Below the pieces are notes generated by a model. The model saw nothing but the letters and a program-made list of their open reading frames with translations, was not told where the DNA came from and searched no databases. The position numbers and the translations under genes were made by a program. Positions 43,531-54,017 of a stretch of DNA of 64,000 nt are shown here, in pieces. The stretch is from Streptomyces canus (GTDB lineage: Bacteria; Actinomycetota; Actinomycetes; Streptomycetales; Streptomycetaceae): the NCBI RefSeq assembly GCF_030816965.1, contig NZ_JAUSYQ010000002.1, forward strand, positions 6,252,001 through 6,316,000. Reading direction: 5' to 3'. Positions within the stretch are counted from its first letter, which is position 1; each line of letters begins with the position of its first letter.

Positions 43531-44175
43531 TCAGTTCGTACGGATGACGATGGACGAGCAGACCTTGTCGGCGAAGGTCTGGCGCTTGGCGTCCCAGGCC
43601 GGCCACAGCCAGCCGAGGTAGCACGCGAGGCTGTCCAGGAAGTGCGCGAGACGGCGCACGAAGGCCATGCCGACACCGAGGGGCTGACCGTCGCTCTCCC
43701 GCACCAGACGGATGCCGAGCGCCTTCTTGCCGAGCGTCTGGCCGGTACGGCCCTCCATGATCAGCAGCCAGATCGCGAGACCGATGACGACGAGGTAACC
43801 GACGATCGCCAGGACCGGCATCTTGTTGGCCGCGCCGATGCCGGCGAGGACGTACGGGACCACGAAGACGAGCATGTCGACCAGGGTGCCGAGGAAGCGC
43901 TGGCCCCAGTTCGCGTACGGGGGCTGCGCGCCGTAGCCCGGCTGCTGCGGGTAGCCGTAGGCGGAGGCCGGGACCTGCGGCGCCTGGGGGTAGCCGTAGC
44001 CCGGCTGCTGGGGGTATCCCTGCTGCGGCGGTACGCCCTGGGGAGCCTGCTGCGGGTAGCCGTAACCGGGCTGCTGCTGCGGCGGCTGCTGGGGGTAGCC
44101 GTAACCGGGCTGCTGCTGGGGGTTCTGGGGGTTCTGCGGCTGCTCGTAAGGGTTGTTGGGCGAGCCGAAACTCAT
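43531..44175 (-). CDS. RDD-family membrane protein with a Gln/Pro/Gly/Tyr-rich head
   Basis: A 214-residue protein. Residues 1-85 are repeats of PQQPGYGYP type. The rest is an RDD domain: [20 protein letters not shown], a second span [21 protein letters not shown], and the conserved [15 protein letters not shown] loop. RDD proteins are small transport or envelope proteins of unclear role. The repeats may drive self-association at the cytoplasmic face. It is divergent from folD. Confidence 0.88.
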   Translation of the reverse strand: MSFGSPNNPYEQPQNPQNPQQQPGYGYPQQPPQQQPGYGYPQQAPQGVPPQQGYPQQPGYGYPQAPQVPASAYGYPQQPGYGAQPPYANWGQRFLGTLVDMLVFVVPYVLAGIGAANKMPVLAIVGYLVVIGLAIWLLIMEGRTGQTLGKKALGIRLVRESDGQPLGVGMAFVRRLAHFLDSLACYLGWLWPAWDAKRQTFADKVCSSIVIRTN

Positions 44176-44415
44176 GATGATCCTCCGTGGGCCAAGCTGG
44201 GGACAATGCGGACTGCGCGGAGGAACGTCATGGTCTGAGCGGTTTGCCCCCCGAACATCAACCGCGATACTGCGCCAGACATCGTTCTAGGCAGGTGTGT
44301 TGTTGTCCAGCCTCATTCGGTATGTGTTGTGCAAGTGCAACCTCGCCGATCTTGAGCGGGGCCATGGTGGAACCCGGATTGGAACCGGGGCCGGGTCATC
44401 CGCGAAGATGGGGAC

Positions 44416-45270
44416 ATGACCGCCCAGATTCTCGATGGCAAGGCCACCGCAGCCGCGATCAAGTCCGATCTGACCGCCCGCGTGGCGGCGCTGAAGGAGA
44501 AGGGCGTCACGCCCGGCCTCGGCACGATCCTCGTCGGGAGCGACCCCGGCAGCCAGAAGTACGTCGCCGGCAAGCACCGGGACTGCGCGGAGGTCGGCAT
44601 CGCCTCCATCCAGCGTGAACTGCCCGAGACGGCCACGCAGGAGGAGATCGAGGCGGTCGTCCGCGAGCTGAACGACGACCCGGCGTGCACCGGTTACATC
44701 GTCCAGCTGCCGCTGCCCAAGGGCATCGACGAGAACCGCATCCTCGAACTCATGGACCCGGACAAGGACGCGGACGGGCTGCACCCGATGAACCTCGGAC
44801 GGCTGGTCCTCAACGAGCCGGCGCCCCTGCCGTGCACGCCGAACGGCGTGCTGACGCTGTTGCGCCGGTACGGCGTGGAGATCAAGGGCGCGGAGGTGGT
44901 GGTCGTCGGCCGTGGCGTGACGATCGGCCGCTCGATGCCGCTGCTGCTCACCCGGCGCAGTGAGAACGCGACGGTGACCCAGTGCCACACCGGCACCCGT
45001 GACCTGTCCTCGCACCTCAAGCGCGCGGACATCATCGTCGCCGCCGCCGGTTCCGCCCACCTGATCCGTCCCGAGGACGTGAAGCCTGGTGCCGCCGTCC
45101 TCGACGTCGGCGTCTCCCGCAACGCCGAGGGCAGGATCGTCGGCGACGTCCACCCCGGCGTCGCCGAAGTCGCCGGCTTCATCTCCCCGAATCCCGGCGG
45201 CGTCGGCCCGATGACCCGCGCCCAGCTGCTCGTCAACGTGGTCGAGGCGGCGGAGCGCAGTGTCGGCTGA
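44416..45270 (+). CDS. folD: Methylenetetrahydrofolate dehydrogenase / methenyl-THF cyclohydrolase
   Basis: A 284-residue bifunctional enzyme interconverting 5,10-methylene-, methenyl- and 10-formyl-THF, the donor used by PurN and PurH. Visible are the catalytic Lys stretch [16 protein letters not shown] (about 50-65), [20 protein letters not shown] and the NADP-binding [14 protein letters not shown]. Length matches the family. A DUF3017 gene begins inside its 3' end. Confidence 0.97.
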   Translation: MTAQILDGKATAAAIKSDLTARVAALKEKGVTPGLGTILVGSDPGSQKYVAGKHRDCAEVGIASIQRELPETATQEEIEAVVRELNDDPACTGYIVQLPLPKGIDENRILELMDPDKDADGLHPMNLGRLVLNEPAPLPCTPNGVLTLLRRYGVEIKGAEVVVVGRGVTIGRSMPLLLTRRSENATVTQCHTGTRDLSSHLKRADIIVAAAGSAHLIRPEDVKPGAAVLDVGVSRNAEGRIVGDVHPGVAEVAGFISPNPGGVGPMTRAQLLVNVVEAAERSVG

Positions 45271-46213
45271 GGCACGGGGCCCCGGGAAGCGGGGAGCCGG
45301 GACGGGGGCGGCCGCGGCGCGGAGCCCTCGGGAGGCGGGCGCGGAGTCGGCCGAGGCAGTCGGGTCACGGACGTCTGGTGTGGATGCGGCCGAGGCGCAG
45401 GGGCACCGGAAGGCGGGTGCGGCCGGGGACGGGCCCCAGGAGCCGGTGGCCGAGGCGCCCGGCGCCGAGAAGCAGACGGTCGGCGGGCGGAGGGCCCGGA
45501 CACCGGGGACGCGGGCGACCGCGGCGCGAGGCTCTCAGGAGCAGGACGCGGCGTCGGGCGCACCCCGAAAGCCGGGTGCGAGGACGGCCGAGACAGAGGA
45601 GCTCCGGATGTCGGGCGCCACGGCCGCCGAGGCAGGGGAGGCCCGCGAGCCCGGTGCCACGAGTGCCGCGGATGGTGCCGCCGGGAAGCCGGGCGGTGCC
45701 GATGGCGAGTCGGACAAGGCGTCGGATCCTGAGTCGGACAACCTGTCGGATCCCGAGTCGCAGGCCGAAGTCGTCGTGCGGGACGCGATCAGTGCGCCCG
45801 ATGTCGACGGGCGGCCCCGGCGGGCGACCCGGCGGTTTCCGCTGTTCACCAGGGACACCGCGCGGCCCGAGGGCGGTGGCCGGGCCGCGCCGCGGGACGC
45901 TCCGGCGCCCGCCCGGCAGTGGCCGGTGCTCGCCGTGCTGGCCACGGTGGGGCTCGGGCTGCTGCTGACCGCCCTCGACCAGTTCCGCTACGGCACGCTG
46001 CTCATCGGTCTCGCCCTGCTCGCCGGTGCCGTGCTGCGCTGGCTGCTGCCGGACGTCGGCATGCTCGCCGTGCGCTCGCGCTTCACCGACATCGCCACCT
46101 ACGGCGTGCTCGGCACCGCGATCGTCCTGCTGGCGATGATGGTGCAGCCGAACCCGTGGCTGGTGATCCCCTTCCTCAAGGACACCCTGCACTTCACGGT
46201 CAGCAGCAGCTGA
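45260..46213 (+). CDS. DUF3017 membrane protein with a long disordered head
   Basis: The GTG at 45260 overlaps the folD stop by 11 bp and gives 317 residues. About 210 residues of Ala/Gly/Glu/Arg-rich repeats (AEAxGxRxxGA type) precede three membrane spans (about 220-305) typical of DUF3017, which normally consists of little more than that. The disordered head is a large extension. Its function is unknown; linkage to folD is conserved in streptomycetes as far as I remember. Confidence 0.78.
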   Translation: MSAEARGPGKRGAGTGAAAARSPREAGAESAEAVGSRTSGVDAAEAQGHRKAGAAGDGPQEPVAEAPGAEKQTVGGRRARTPGTRATAARGSQEQDAASGAPRKPGARTAETEELRMSGATAAEAGEAREPGATSAADGAAGKPGGADGESDKASDPESDNLSDPESQAEVVVRDAISAPDVDGRPRRATRRFPLFTRDTARPEGGGRAAPRDAPAPARQWPVLAVLATVGLGLLLTALDQFRYGTLLIGLALLAGAVLRWLLPDVGMLAVRSRFTDIATYGVLGTAIVLLAMMVQPNPWLVIPFLKDTLHFTVSSS

Positions 46214-46229
46214 CCCGACGCAGGCACGG

Positions 46230-46273
46230 GACGGCGGTCCGCCCCCACCCCCGATGAAGGACGGGCCGCCGTC
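46230..46273 (+). terminator. Hairpin after folD-DUF3017
   Basis: GACGGCGGTCCG (46230-46241) pairs with CGGGCCGCCGTC (46262-46273), 12 bp with one T.G wobble, 17 bp after the stop. Confidence 0.6.
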
Positions 46274-46455
46274 ACGGCTCAGCCTCCCGTGCCGCGAACG
46301 GCCTGTTCAACCGCTGTCAGTTCGCTGTGACACAGCGGTGACCCTTCCGGCACGGTGCGCGCGACCTGCCACAGCCGACCCCGTACCAGGAACCGATCAG
46401 GCCTCTGACGTCGTCAATTGCCGGGAAGCAGGTGAAGACGCCGTGGAGGTGGGCG

Positions 46456-46914
46456 ATGAGTGGCTGGCAGGCGCTGCCCGACGATCTGCCCCCGGAGGTA
46501 CGGCACTTCGTCGAGCAGCTCAGACAGCTCAAGGACAGTACGGGGCTCAGCCTGGTCGCGCTCGGCGCCCGCACCGCGTACAGCAAGTCCTCCTGGCACC
46601 GCTATCTCAACGCCACCCAGCCCCCGCCCCGCCAGGCCGTCGCCGCCCTGTGCCGGATCGCGGGTCTCGACCGCGCCGACGCCGACCGCTTCGGTGTGCG
46701 CTGGGAACTGGCGGTCCAGGCCTGGCCCCGCCCGACGACGGCGCCCGCACCGACCGCCGGTGGCGAGGAGTACGAGGACGACCCGACCCTGCCGTGGTGG
46801 GACGAGCGCCCCGAAGAGGGCGGCCGGGGAATGAACCGGTTGTTGCTGTTCGCCGTACTTCTGCTTGTCCTCCTGCTGTTGGCCGGGGTGGCCGGTGCCG
46901 TGGCGTCCGGGTGA
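46456..46914 (+). CDS. Membrane-tethered HTH regulator (short paralogue)
   Basis: A 152-residue protein with an XRE-type helix-turn-helix at about 20-75 (LSLVALGARTAYSKSSWHRYLN), an acidic linker and a C-terminal single membrane span (about 128-150, LLLFAVLLLVLLLLAGVAG). The ATG at 46456 follows GGAGG. It is clearly related to the next gene. A DNA-binding domain tied to the membrane suggests control by envelope state or localisation; targets unknown. Confidence 0.82.
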   Translation: MSGWQALPDDLPPEVRHFVEQLRQLKDSTGLSLVALGARTAYSKSSWHRYLNATQPPPRQAVAALCRIAGLDRADADRFGVRWELAVQAWPRPTTAPAPTAGGEEYEDDPTLPWWDERPEEGGRGMNRLLLFAVLLLVLLLLAGVAGAVASG

Positions 46915-47000
46915 GCCGGGAACTCCCGTGACGGGCGTTATTACCGGTGTGTTCCTCCTGTGACGATGTATTGACAAGTTCGCGCATTTGACACAGAACC

Positions 47001-47028
47001 GTTCGACAGCGGAGCTAATGTGTCGAAC
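47001..47028 (+). promoter_or_regulatory. Inverted repeat upstream of the second HTH gene
   Basis: GTTCGACA (47001-47008) and its exact complement TGTCGAAC (47021-47028) are separated by 12 bp, 120 bp before the ATG at 47148. A further related half-site lies at 46975-46980. It is a candidate operator, perhaps for the adjacent HTH proteins. Two TTGACA sequences (46971 and 46988) are nearby without a well-spaced -10. Confidence 0.5.
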
Positions 47029-47147
47029 TTGCCGACGCCCCCGTGCGTCTCCACGCCGGGAGCTGAGATCCTTGGCGGACGCACTCCTGTGGGGGGCACG
47101 GGGGAGCGGGGAACAAACAGCACCGACCGGGGGGAAGAGGGGGAGCA

Positions 47148-48359
47148 ATGCCTCGCTGGAGGGCTTTGCCGGATGAACTGGATCCGCAGGTCAGGGAGTT
47201 CGCGAGCCAATTGCGGCGGCTCGTGGACCGCAGCGGCCTGAGCATCGCGGCCGTCGCCGACCGCACGGGTTACAGCAAGACGTCCTGGGAGCGGTATCTC
47301 AACGGCCGGCTGCTCGCGCCGAAGGGCGCGATCGTCGCCCTGGCCGAGGTCACCGGCACCAATCCCGTTCACCTGACCACGATGTGGGAGCTCGCCGAAC
47401 GGGCCTGGAGCCGTTCGGAGATGCGCCACGACATGACCATGGAGGCCATCCGGATCTCCCAGGCACGGGCCGCGCTCGGCGAGTTCGGGGCGCCGCCCGC
47501 CAACGTCAAGGGCGGCAAGACGGCCCGCAGGAGCAGCAGCGCGACGGCGACGCCGGGGGTCGCGGGACCCGCGGGAGTCGCCCCTGCGGTGCCGCCGCAG
47601 CCGACGTCGTCGGAAGCCGACAGCGTGGAGGCACGGCAGGGCTCCTCGGGCGGGAACTCCTGGGGCATGGCCGGATATCAGGGGCCGTCGCAGCCCTCTT
47701 CGGGACGTACGGCCGCGGCGGCGCCCGTCTCCACCGGCGGTCCGGGGTGGACGCCAGGGGCGCCGGGAACGCCCGGGCCGTACGACGAGCCGCAGGACGC
47801 ACGGCCCGGGGACGGCTCCTCCGGTGGCGCCGGTGGGCCCGCCGGGGCCGGTGGCTCCGGCGGGGGGAAGCGGCGGCTGACGATGTTCCTCGCGGGGGTC
47901 GTCGGGGTGCTGGTCGTGGTCGCCGCCGTGTTCTTCCTGACCGACGGGGGCGGGGGCAAGCAGAACTCGGGGGCCGACACGTCTCCGTCACCGTCGGCCA
48001 GCGCGTCCGTCTCGCTGCCCGCCGGGGTGAAGTGCAGTGGTGCGGGGTGCACCGGCAAGGACGCCGAGGCCATGGGGTGCAGCGGGAATCTGGTGACGAC
48101 CGCCAAGACCGCGACGGTGGGGGCGACCGTGGTCGAGGTGCGGTACAGCGAGACCTGCGGCGCGGCCTGGGGGAGGGTCACCCAGGCCGGGCAGGGGGAC
48201 AAGGTCGAGGTGACCGCGGGGAAGGCGACCGAGCAGAGCGGGGACATCACCGAGGCCGGGGACACGATCGCCTATACGCCGATGGTGGCCGTGAAGGACG
48301 CCGGCGAGGCGAAGGCCTGCGTGGCGCTGGCTTCCGGGCAGTCGGGGTGCACCGACTGA
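47148..48359 (+). CDS. Membrane-spanning HTH protein with an external DUF2690 domain
   Basis: A 403-residue protein. An XRE-type HTH (about 15-75; LSIAAVADRTGYSKTSWERYLN) is followed by a long disordered linker, one membrane span (about 244-267) and an external DUF2690 domain (about 290-400) with four or more cysteines (VKCSGAGCTGKDAEAMGCSGN, split here at its first Cys, and a later RYSETCGAAWGR). It would link an outside, disulfide-stabilised sensor domain to DNA binding in the cytoplasm. The ATG at 47148 lies behind GGGGGAG. It is a paralogue of the short HTH gene. Confidence 0.88.
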   Translation: MPRWRALPDELDPQVREFASQLRRLVDRSGLSIAAVADRTGYSKTSWERYLNGRLLAPKGAIVALAEVTGTNPVHLTTMWELAERAWSRSEMRHDMTMEAIRISQARAALGEFGAPPANVKGGKTARRSSSATATPGVAGPAGVAPAVPPQPTSSEADSVEARQGSSGGNSWGMAGYQGPSQPSSGRTAAAAPVSTGGPGWTPGAPGTPGPYDEPQDARPGDGSSGGAGGPAGAGGSGGGKRRLTMFLAGVVGVLVVVAAVFFLTDGGGGKQNSGADTSPSPSASASVSLPAGVKCSGAGCTGKDAEAMGCSGNLVTTAKTATVGATVVEVRYSETCGAAWGRVTQAGQGDKVEVTAGKATEQSGDITEAGDTIAYTPMVAVKDAGEAKACVALASGQSGCTD

Positions 48360-48611
48360 GGGGTGCCCGCCCCCCCCGGATAGGTAAATCTTCAGCGACC
48401 GTGCATGGGATGCCGAATCGGGGGCACGCGAACCGTACCCCCACGGGAGTCCGGAAATCGGTACCCCCATACGGCGGCCGCCTTCGTCCTCCCTCTCCCG
48501 GACGGGCGGCCGCCTCTTTCGTCGGCCGTTCGCGGGGTGGTTGCGGGGTGTTGCAGGGTGGTTGTGGGGTGGGCCACACGGGGCCGGACGTCCGACATCC
48601 CCGATGCGCGA

Positions 48612-49694
<1,083 letters not shown>

Positions 49695-49722
49695 GTCTTC
49701 TCGACGGCTCTGTCACGAGCGT

Positions 49723-49772
49723 GCACGGGCCCTGTTCCGGTTCCTTCCGGATCAGGGCCCGTGGCCGTTTTT
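49723..49772 (+). terminator. mdh intrinsic terminator
   Basis: CACGGGCCCTG (49723-49733) pairs perfectly with CAGGGCCCGTG (49752-49762), a smaller CCGG pair lies in the loop, and GGCCGTTTTT follows. It is a rare case in this window of a hairpin with a T-run, 29 bp after the stop. Confidence 0.88.
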
Positions 49773-49820
49773 CGCCCTACGGTCGATGCAGTACCCGGTG
49801 GGGTGATGCGGGGGGGCGAG

Positions 49821-50696
49821 ATGAACGGCTGGAACGGCTACAGCTCCGGTTCCGGAGCGGAACACGAACCGAGCGAGGAGAGAGGCCGGGCGGCCTGGAG
49901 TTCGGGGGAGACGGGGACCGCCCCGCCGTGGGCATCGGCCCGGACACCGACCTCGTTCGCGCCTCCCTGGGCGACGGCCGGGACACCGGCTGCCCCCGCC
50001 CCTCCCTGGCCACCGGCGGCGCCGGCTCCCGCGGGTCCCCCGCGCGCGCCCCACCGGGTCCGACGGGTGCTCGCCGCCCTCGCGGTGGCCGTCCTGGTCG
50101 GGGTCTCGGTCGGTGTCGGTGTCTGGTGGCTCATCCGCGACACCTCCCTCGGGTCCGGTTCCGGGAGGGGCGCCGGCCCGGCCCCGAGCGTCACGGCCAC
50201 GCCGTCCCCGTCGCCTTCCGTCTCCACCGCCTCGGGGTACCGCCGTGTCCAGGATCCCGTCGGCTACACCGTCGACGTTCCCCGGGGCTGGACCCGCACC
50301 GAGACGCAGGGGCAGTCCGCTCCGGTCGTCGTCTACGACGCTCCCGCCGACGGCCGCCGGCTCCAGGTCTTCCGGCTCGCGGAGGACACCCCGGCCCAGT
50401 CCCTCGGCCTGGCCGAGAACGACCCCGGCTACGGCTTCTCGCGCCGGCCCGGCTACCAGGTCCTCGACCGGGCCTCCGGCACCACCTGGGCCGAGCTCGC
50501 CTACCGCTACGACGACACGGACCTCGGCGCCCGCCAAGTCGTCGACCACCGTTTCCGGGCCGCCGACGGGAGGCTGTACGCGATCCGCGCCACCGGCCCC
50601 GCCGCCCTCGCGCCCGCCCTGGTGCGCGAGCCTCTCACCAAGGCGCTGGCCTCCTTCTGCCCGGCGGACACGGAGTGCGGCGTGGGGGCGGAGTGA
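49821..50696 (+). CDS. Membrane-anchored PsbP-like exported protein (paralogue 1)
   Basis: A 291-residue protein with a Pro/Ala/Trp-rich cytoplasmic head, one membrane span (about 78-100), a Ser/Thr/Pro linker and an external domain at about 135-285 (YTVDVPRGWTRTE, RLQVFRLAED, DHRFRAADGRLYAIRATGP). The domain resembles small PsbP/LpqN-like folds that bind lipids or proteins at the cell surface. The protein at 54018 has the same architecture. GGGGGGCGAG lies before the ATG. Confidence 0.75.
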   Translation: MNGWNGYSSGSGAEHEPSEERGRAAWSSGETGTAPPWASARTPTSFAPPWATAGTPAAPAPPWPPAAPAPAGPPRAPHRVRRVLAALAVAVLVGVSVGVGVWWLIRDTSLGSGSGRGAGPAPSVTATPSPSPSVSTASGYRRVQDPVGYTVDVPRGWTRTETQGQSAPVVVYDAPADGRRLQVFRLAEDTPAQSLGLAENDPGYGFSRRPGYQVLDRASGTTWAELAYRYDDTDLGARQVVDHRFRAADGRLYAIRATGPAALAPALVREPLTKALASFCPADTECGVGAE

Positions 50697-50722
50697 GCCC
50701 TGGGGTCCGCCGAGACCCGGGG

Positions 50723-51610
50723 TCAGCCGGTCAGCCGCTTCTCGAACCAGTAGTCGCCGTAGACGTGATCCACGTACGGCGGGATCTCCGTGTAGCCGCA
50801 CGCCCGGTACATCGTCCGCGCCTCGGTGAGCGAGGCGTGCGTGTCGAGCCGCAGGACGGCCAGGCGGCGGGCGGCGGCCTCCGTCTCCAGGGCCGCGAGG
50901 ATCCGCCGGGCGAGGCCGAGGCGGCGGGCGTCCGGGTGCACCCACACATGGCGGATCTCGCCGACGCGCGGCTCCAGCCGGCGCAGCGCGCCGCAGCCCA
51001 CGGGGCGGCCCTCCTCGTACGCCACGAAGAACGCGCCCGCGGTGCCGGAGACCTCCTCGGGGCGCACCAGGTCGGACTTGTCGAAGCCCTCCGGGAAGCG
51101 GGCGTCGATGTCGGCGGCGTAGGCGTCGAGGCAGGCGCGGGCGTCGGGGGCGGCGCCGTCGACCGGGGCCACGGTGATGCCGGCCAGGCGCAGCAGGCGC
51201 TGGGCGGTGCTCATCGCCTCGGTGAGCCGGTCGCGCTGGGGCCGGGTGAGTCCGTCGAGCAGACCGGCCGCGAGGGCGTCGGCCCGGCGGTTCTGCTCCT
51301 CGAGTTCGATTCTTCCGGCGCGGGTCAGCTCGACCATGCGCAGCCGGCTGTCGCCCGGGTGGACGCTGACCCGGACCATGCCCTGCCCTTGCAGGGTCTT
51401 CGCCATCCGGCTCAGATATCCGGCGTCCAGACCGAGCCGGGTCCTGAGCTCGCGCAGCGAGACCCCCTCGCCGATCTCGAACAGCAGCCGCGCCTCGCCG
51501 AGCGGGCGGTCCTGGCCGAGGTAGTGGTCGTCCAGGGCGCCGATACGGCGGGTGAAGTAGCGGTTGAACCGGCGGAACTCCGCCACGTGCTCTGTCGACA
51601 CCGGGTCCAT
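50723..51610 (-). CDS. MarR-type regulator fused to a GNAT acetyltransferase
   Basis: A 295-residue fusion. The winged-helix MarR domain spans about 1-140 (VSLRELRTRLGLDAGYLSRMAKTL helix pair, split by its wing GDSRLRMVELT). The GNAT domain spans about 150-295, with the acetyl-CoA loop in RRLGLARRILAALE and YRACGYTEIPPY at its end. The acetyltransferase could modify a small molecule sensed by the regulator. A perfect palindrome (51615-51630) directly upstream of the ATG suggests autoregulation. Confidence 0.88.
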   Translation of the reverse strand: MDPVSTEHVAEFRRFNRYFTRRIGALDDHYLGQDRPLGEARLLFEIGEGVSLRELRTRLGLDAGYLSRMAKTLQGQGMVRVSVHPGDSRLRMVELTRAGRIELEEQNRRADALAAGLLDGLTRPQRDRLTEAMSTAQRLLRLAGITVAPVDGAAPDARACLDAYAADIDARFPEGFDKSDLVRPEEVSGTAGAFFVAYEEGRPVGCGALRRLEPRVGEIRHVWVHPDARRLGLARRILAALETEAAARRLAVLRLDTHASLTEARTMYRACGYTEIPPYVDHVYGDYWFEKRLTG

Positions 51611-51614
51611 AATC

Positions 51615-51630
51615 TTTGACTTTAGTCAAA
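51615..51630 (-). promoter_or_regulatory. MarR-type operator
   Basis: TTTGACT-TT-AGTCAAA is a perfect 16-bp inverted repeat ending 5 bp before the start of the MarR-GNAT gene, inside an A/T-rich patch typical of MarR binding sites. Confidence 0.65.
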
Positions 51631-51749
51631 TTAATCTGCCGCTGTCCACAGATCGGCATTCCGGTTCGCCGGCCCCACCCGCACCTCTATGCTGATCGGT
51701 TGTCAACAACAGCAGTGAGCAAGGCCTTTGCACGCATCGGGGGAGTGGC

Positions 51750-53561
51750 GTGAGTACTGCATTCGTGCCTCAGCAACCGCAGCCGGCGTCGGGCGGCGCA
51801 CCACCTTCGCCGGCACCCCCGGGACCGGCCACACCACCGCACGCCAGTGAGGCGACCCGGCTGCTGTGCGCGGGCACCTACCTGGATTCCGGTTACCGGG
51901 ACCGGGTCATCGAGCAGCTGCACCTGAACGAACAGCGGATCGTGGCACCCTCGCTCGGCCTCGACGCGGCCCGGGTGCTCGCGCACGCGCTGCGAGCCCG
52001 GCGCCAGGAGCTCCTGTGGGCCGGACTGATCCTGGGCCTGTGGGTGATCGGGCTGCCGCTGACCGGCGGGCTGCTGTTCGTGTTCCTCGGTCCGAGCCTC
52101 ATGCTCGCGGCCGCCTCGTGGATCCGGGGCAAGAGCGCGAACCCGCCGCTGTACCGGCGGGTGCCGGCCTTCTTCGTGCGCTGGTGGGGGCGGCTCGTCT
52201 TCGCGGCGTTCCTGATCCTGGCCCTCGTCGTCGCGTTCGGCGGGGGCGACGACGACTCGTCGTCCTACGGTGACTCGGGGTCCTTCGGCGACTCGTACGG
52301 CTACGGCGACTCGTACGGTTCCTACGGCGACTCGACCGGCCCGTCCGATCTGCTGTTCCCCGACTTCGACGGGGTCAGCGAACTGATCGGGCCCCTGCAG
52401 GCCTGGCTGGTGATCGTCGTCTTCGCACTGATCGCGGGATGCGTGGCCGCGCAGCGCGGACAGTTCGCCCGGGCGATGGGCGCCGAGCTGTCCCCGCAGC
52501 GCTTCCCGGACGCGGCCGGCGACCCCGCCGAGCGGGCCGAGGGACAGCGGTTCCAGCGGCTGAAGCAGCGCATCCGGATCGAGCAGCACGCGCCGCTGGT
52601 CATGTACCACGAGAAGCGTCCCTTCTGCGGGGCCGGGGCCGCCTACGAGACCTGGGTGCTCGCCGTCGAGCTGCGACCCGACGAGACGAAGAAGGAACAA
52701 CTGCCGCTGAACAACCGCGCGGTCCTGGAGAAGATCCGCCCGCTGCTCGAACAGCTGCGGCTGCCCTCCGAGTTCGCCGGACACACGGTCCGCGACCGGC
52801 TGCGCTGGCTGGAGATCGACGAGTGCGTGTTCCTGCCCGCGGAGGGGCTGCGCCGGCGCGAGGAGGCGCCGTACCACCCGCAGGCCTTCGAGGACCACCG
52901 GGCACGTGCGGTCGAGGAGGGCGCCGAGAAGCGGCGGCACTTCCTGCGGATCCGGGTCGGCGGCTGGGAGGAGGAGCTCGTCGTCACGGTCTTCGTACGG
53001 GTTCACACCCAGGGCCGGATGCTCATGCTGGAGATCGCCCCGCATGTGCTGCTGCCGGTGCGCGAGGACTTCAAGGACGCCGACCGCACGGCCCACACCC
53101 ACCGGCACAACAACGTCGTCGGGAAGGCGGCCTGGGCGGTGGCCCGGGTGCCGGGCTCCGCGGCCCGCTCCCTCGTCACCCTCGGCAGGGGCGTGGGGTA
53201 CGCGTGGAAGCTGCTGACCGGCGGCCACACGGGCGCGCTGCCCGACGGTCCGGCGCTGTCGGTGCGGGAGCTGGGCTCGGTGGACGAGGGGTCCCGCTTC
53301 CAGGAGATGGACGCCTCCCGCTACCTCAGGAGCGTGCAGGACCGGGTCGCGCACGGCGTGCTGACCGCGCTGGCCGAATCCGGTTACCAGACCGGCGAGT
53401 TCGTCCAGAAGATCGTGAACATCAGCAGCGGCGGAGTGAACGTCGAGGGCGGTGTCCACGGCAGCACCTTCGCGGTGGGCAAGAACGCCACCGCGTCCTC
53501 CGGCAACGGCGGCGCAGGGTCCGCGCCGCAGAAGGGAACCAGCGGCAATGACAACGGATGA
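51750..53561 (+). CDS. Large membrane protein with C-terminal GGVHGSTFAVG motif
   Basis: A GTG at 51750 behind GGGGGAG gives 603 residues. A Pro/Ala/Gln head is followed by paired membrane spans (about 86-125), another at 145-166 before a Gly-Asp-Ser repeat region (about 168-198; YGDSG, YGYGDSY), and a fourth at 215-233. A large cytoplasmic domain (about 245-560) has no known motif I recognise. The end, ISSGGVNVEGGVHGSTFAVG, repeats the N-terminal motif of the next, overlapping gene. Function unknown. Confidence 0.78.
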   Translation: MSTAFVPQQPQPASGGAPPSPAPPGPATPPHASEATRLLCAGTYLDSGYRDRVIEQLHLNEQRIVAPSLGLDAARVLAHALRARRQELLWAGLILGLWVIGLPLTGGLLFVFLGPSLMLAAASWIRGKSANPPLYRRVPAFFVRWWGRLVFAAFLILALVVAFGGGDDDSSSYGDSGSFGDSYGYGDSYGSYGDSTGPSDLLFPDFDGVSELIGPLQAWLVIVVFALIAGCVAAQRGQFARAMGAELSPQRFPDAAGDPAERAEGQRFQRLKQRIRIEQHAPLVMYHEKRPFCGAGAAYETWVLAVELRPDETKKEQLPLNNRAVLEKIRPLLEQLRLPSEFAGHTVRDRLRWLEIDECVFLPAEGLRRREEAPYHPQAFEDHRARAVEEGAEKRRHFLRIRVGGWEEELVVTVFVRVHTQGRMLMLEIAPHVLLPVREDFKDADRTAHTHRHNNVVGKAAWAVARVPGSAARSLVTLGRGVGYAWKLLTGGHTGALPDGPALSVRELGSVDEGSRFQEMDASRYLRSVQDRVAHGVLTALAESGYQTGEFVQKIVNISSGGVNVEGGVHGSTFAVGKNATASSGNGGAGSAPQKGTSGNDNG

Positions 53562-53904
53562 GCCAGGCGTCAGCATCAGCGGCGGTGTCCACGGCAGCAC
53601 CTTCGCCATCGGCAGCCACGCGCACGCCGAGAGCCACCACGGTACGGCGCCCCAGCGGGACGAGGCCGCCGAGGCGCTCCTGACCGCCGTACGGGAACTC
53701 CGCGAGGACCTCACGCGACTCCGGGCCACCGACGAGACGGCGGCGCTGGACAGCGCGCTGGCCGAGACGGAGGAGGAGATCGTCACGACGGGGCAGGCGG
53801 GGCCGACCCGTCGGGAACGCCTGCGGGCGCTGCTGGACGACTCGCAGGCGCTGGTCGGTCTGGTCGCTTCGGCGGGGGCCGTGGCGGGGCTGCTGGGGTT
53901 GTGA
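53548..53904 (+). CDS. DUF5955-type small protein with the GGVHGSTFAIG motif
   Basis: A 118-residue protein whose ATG lies 14 bp inside the upstream gene's 3' end. It opens PGVSISGGVHGSTFAIGSHA, nearly the same Gly-rich motif as the end of the previous protein, then a helical coiled-coil region (about 38-95; ALLTAVRELREDLTRLRA) and a hydrophobic tail (LVGLVASAGAVAGLLGL) that could insert in the membrane. Family name is from memory. The overlap and shared motif suggest the two work as a pair. Confidence 0.78.
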   Translation: MTTDEPGVSISGGVHGSTFAIGSHAHAESHHGTAPQRDEAAEALLTAVRELREDLTRLRATDETAALDSALAETEEEIVTTGQAGPTRRERLRALLDDSQALVGLVASAGAVAGLLGL

Positions 53905-54017
53905 GAGGGCGCGGTGCGGTAAGGGGGGAGTGCGGCGCCGGTCCACGGTGGCCGCGGTGAGTCGGCGTTCGTGGCGTGGGTGTGAGCGGGGGACGCGGTG
54001 AGTGGGAAGGGGACGCC

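Noticed and set aside
46254..46931. A 225-codon plus-strand frame over the short HTH gene
   Set aside because: It overlaps the HTH gene in another frame and has the Arg/Pro-rich composition of an out-of-frame reading.
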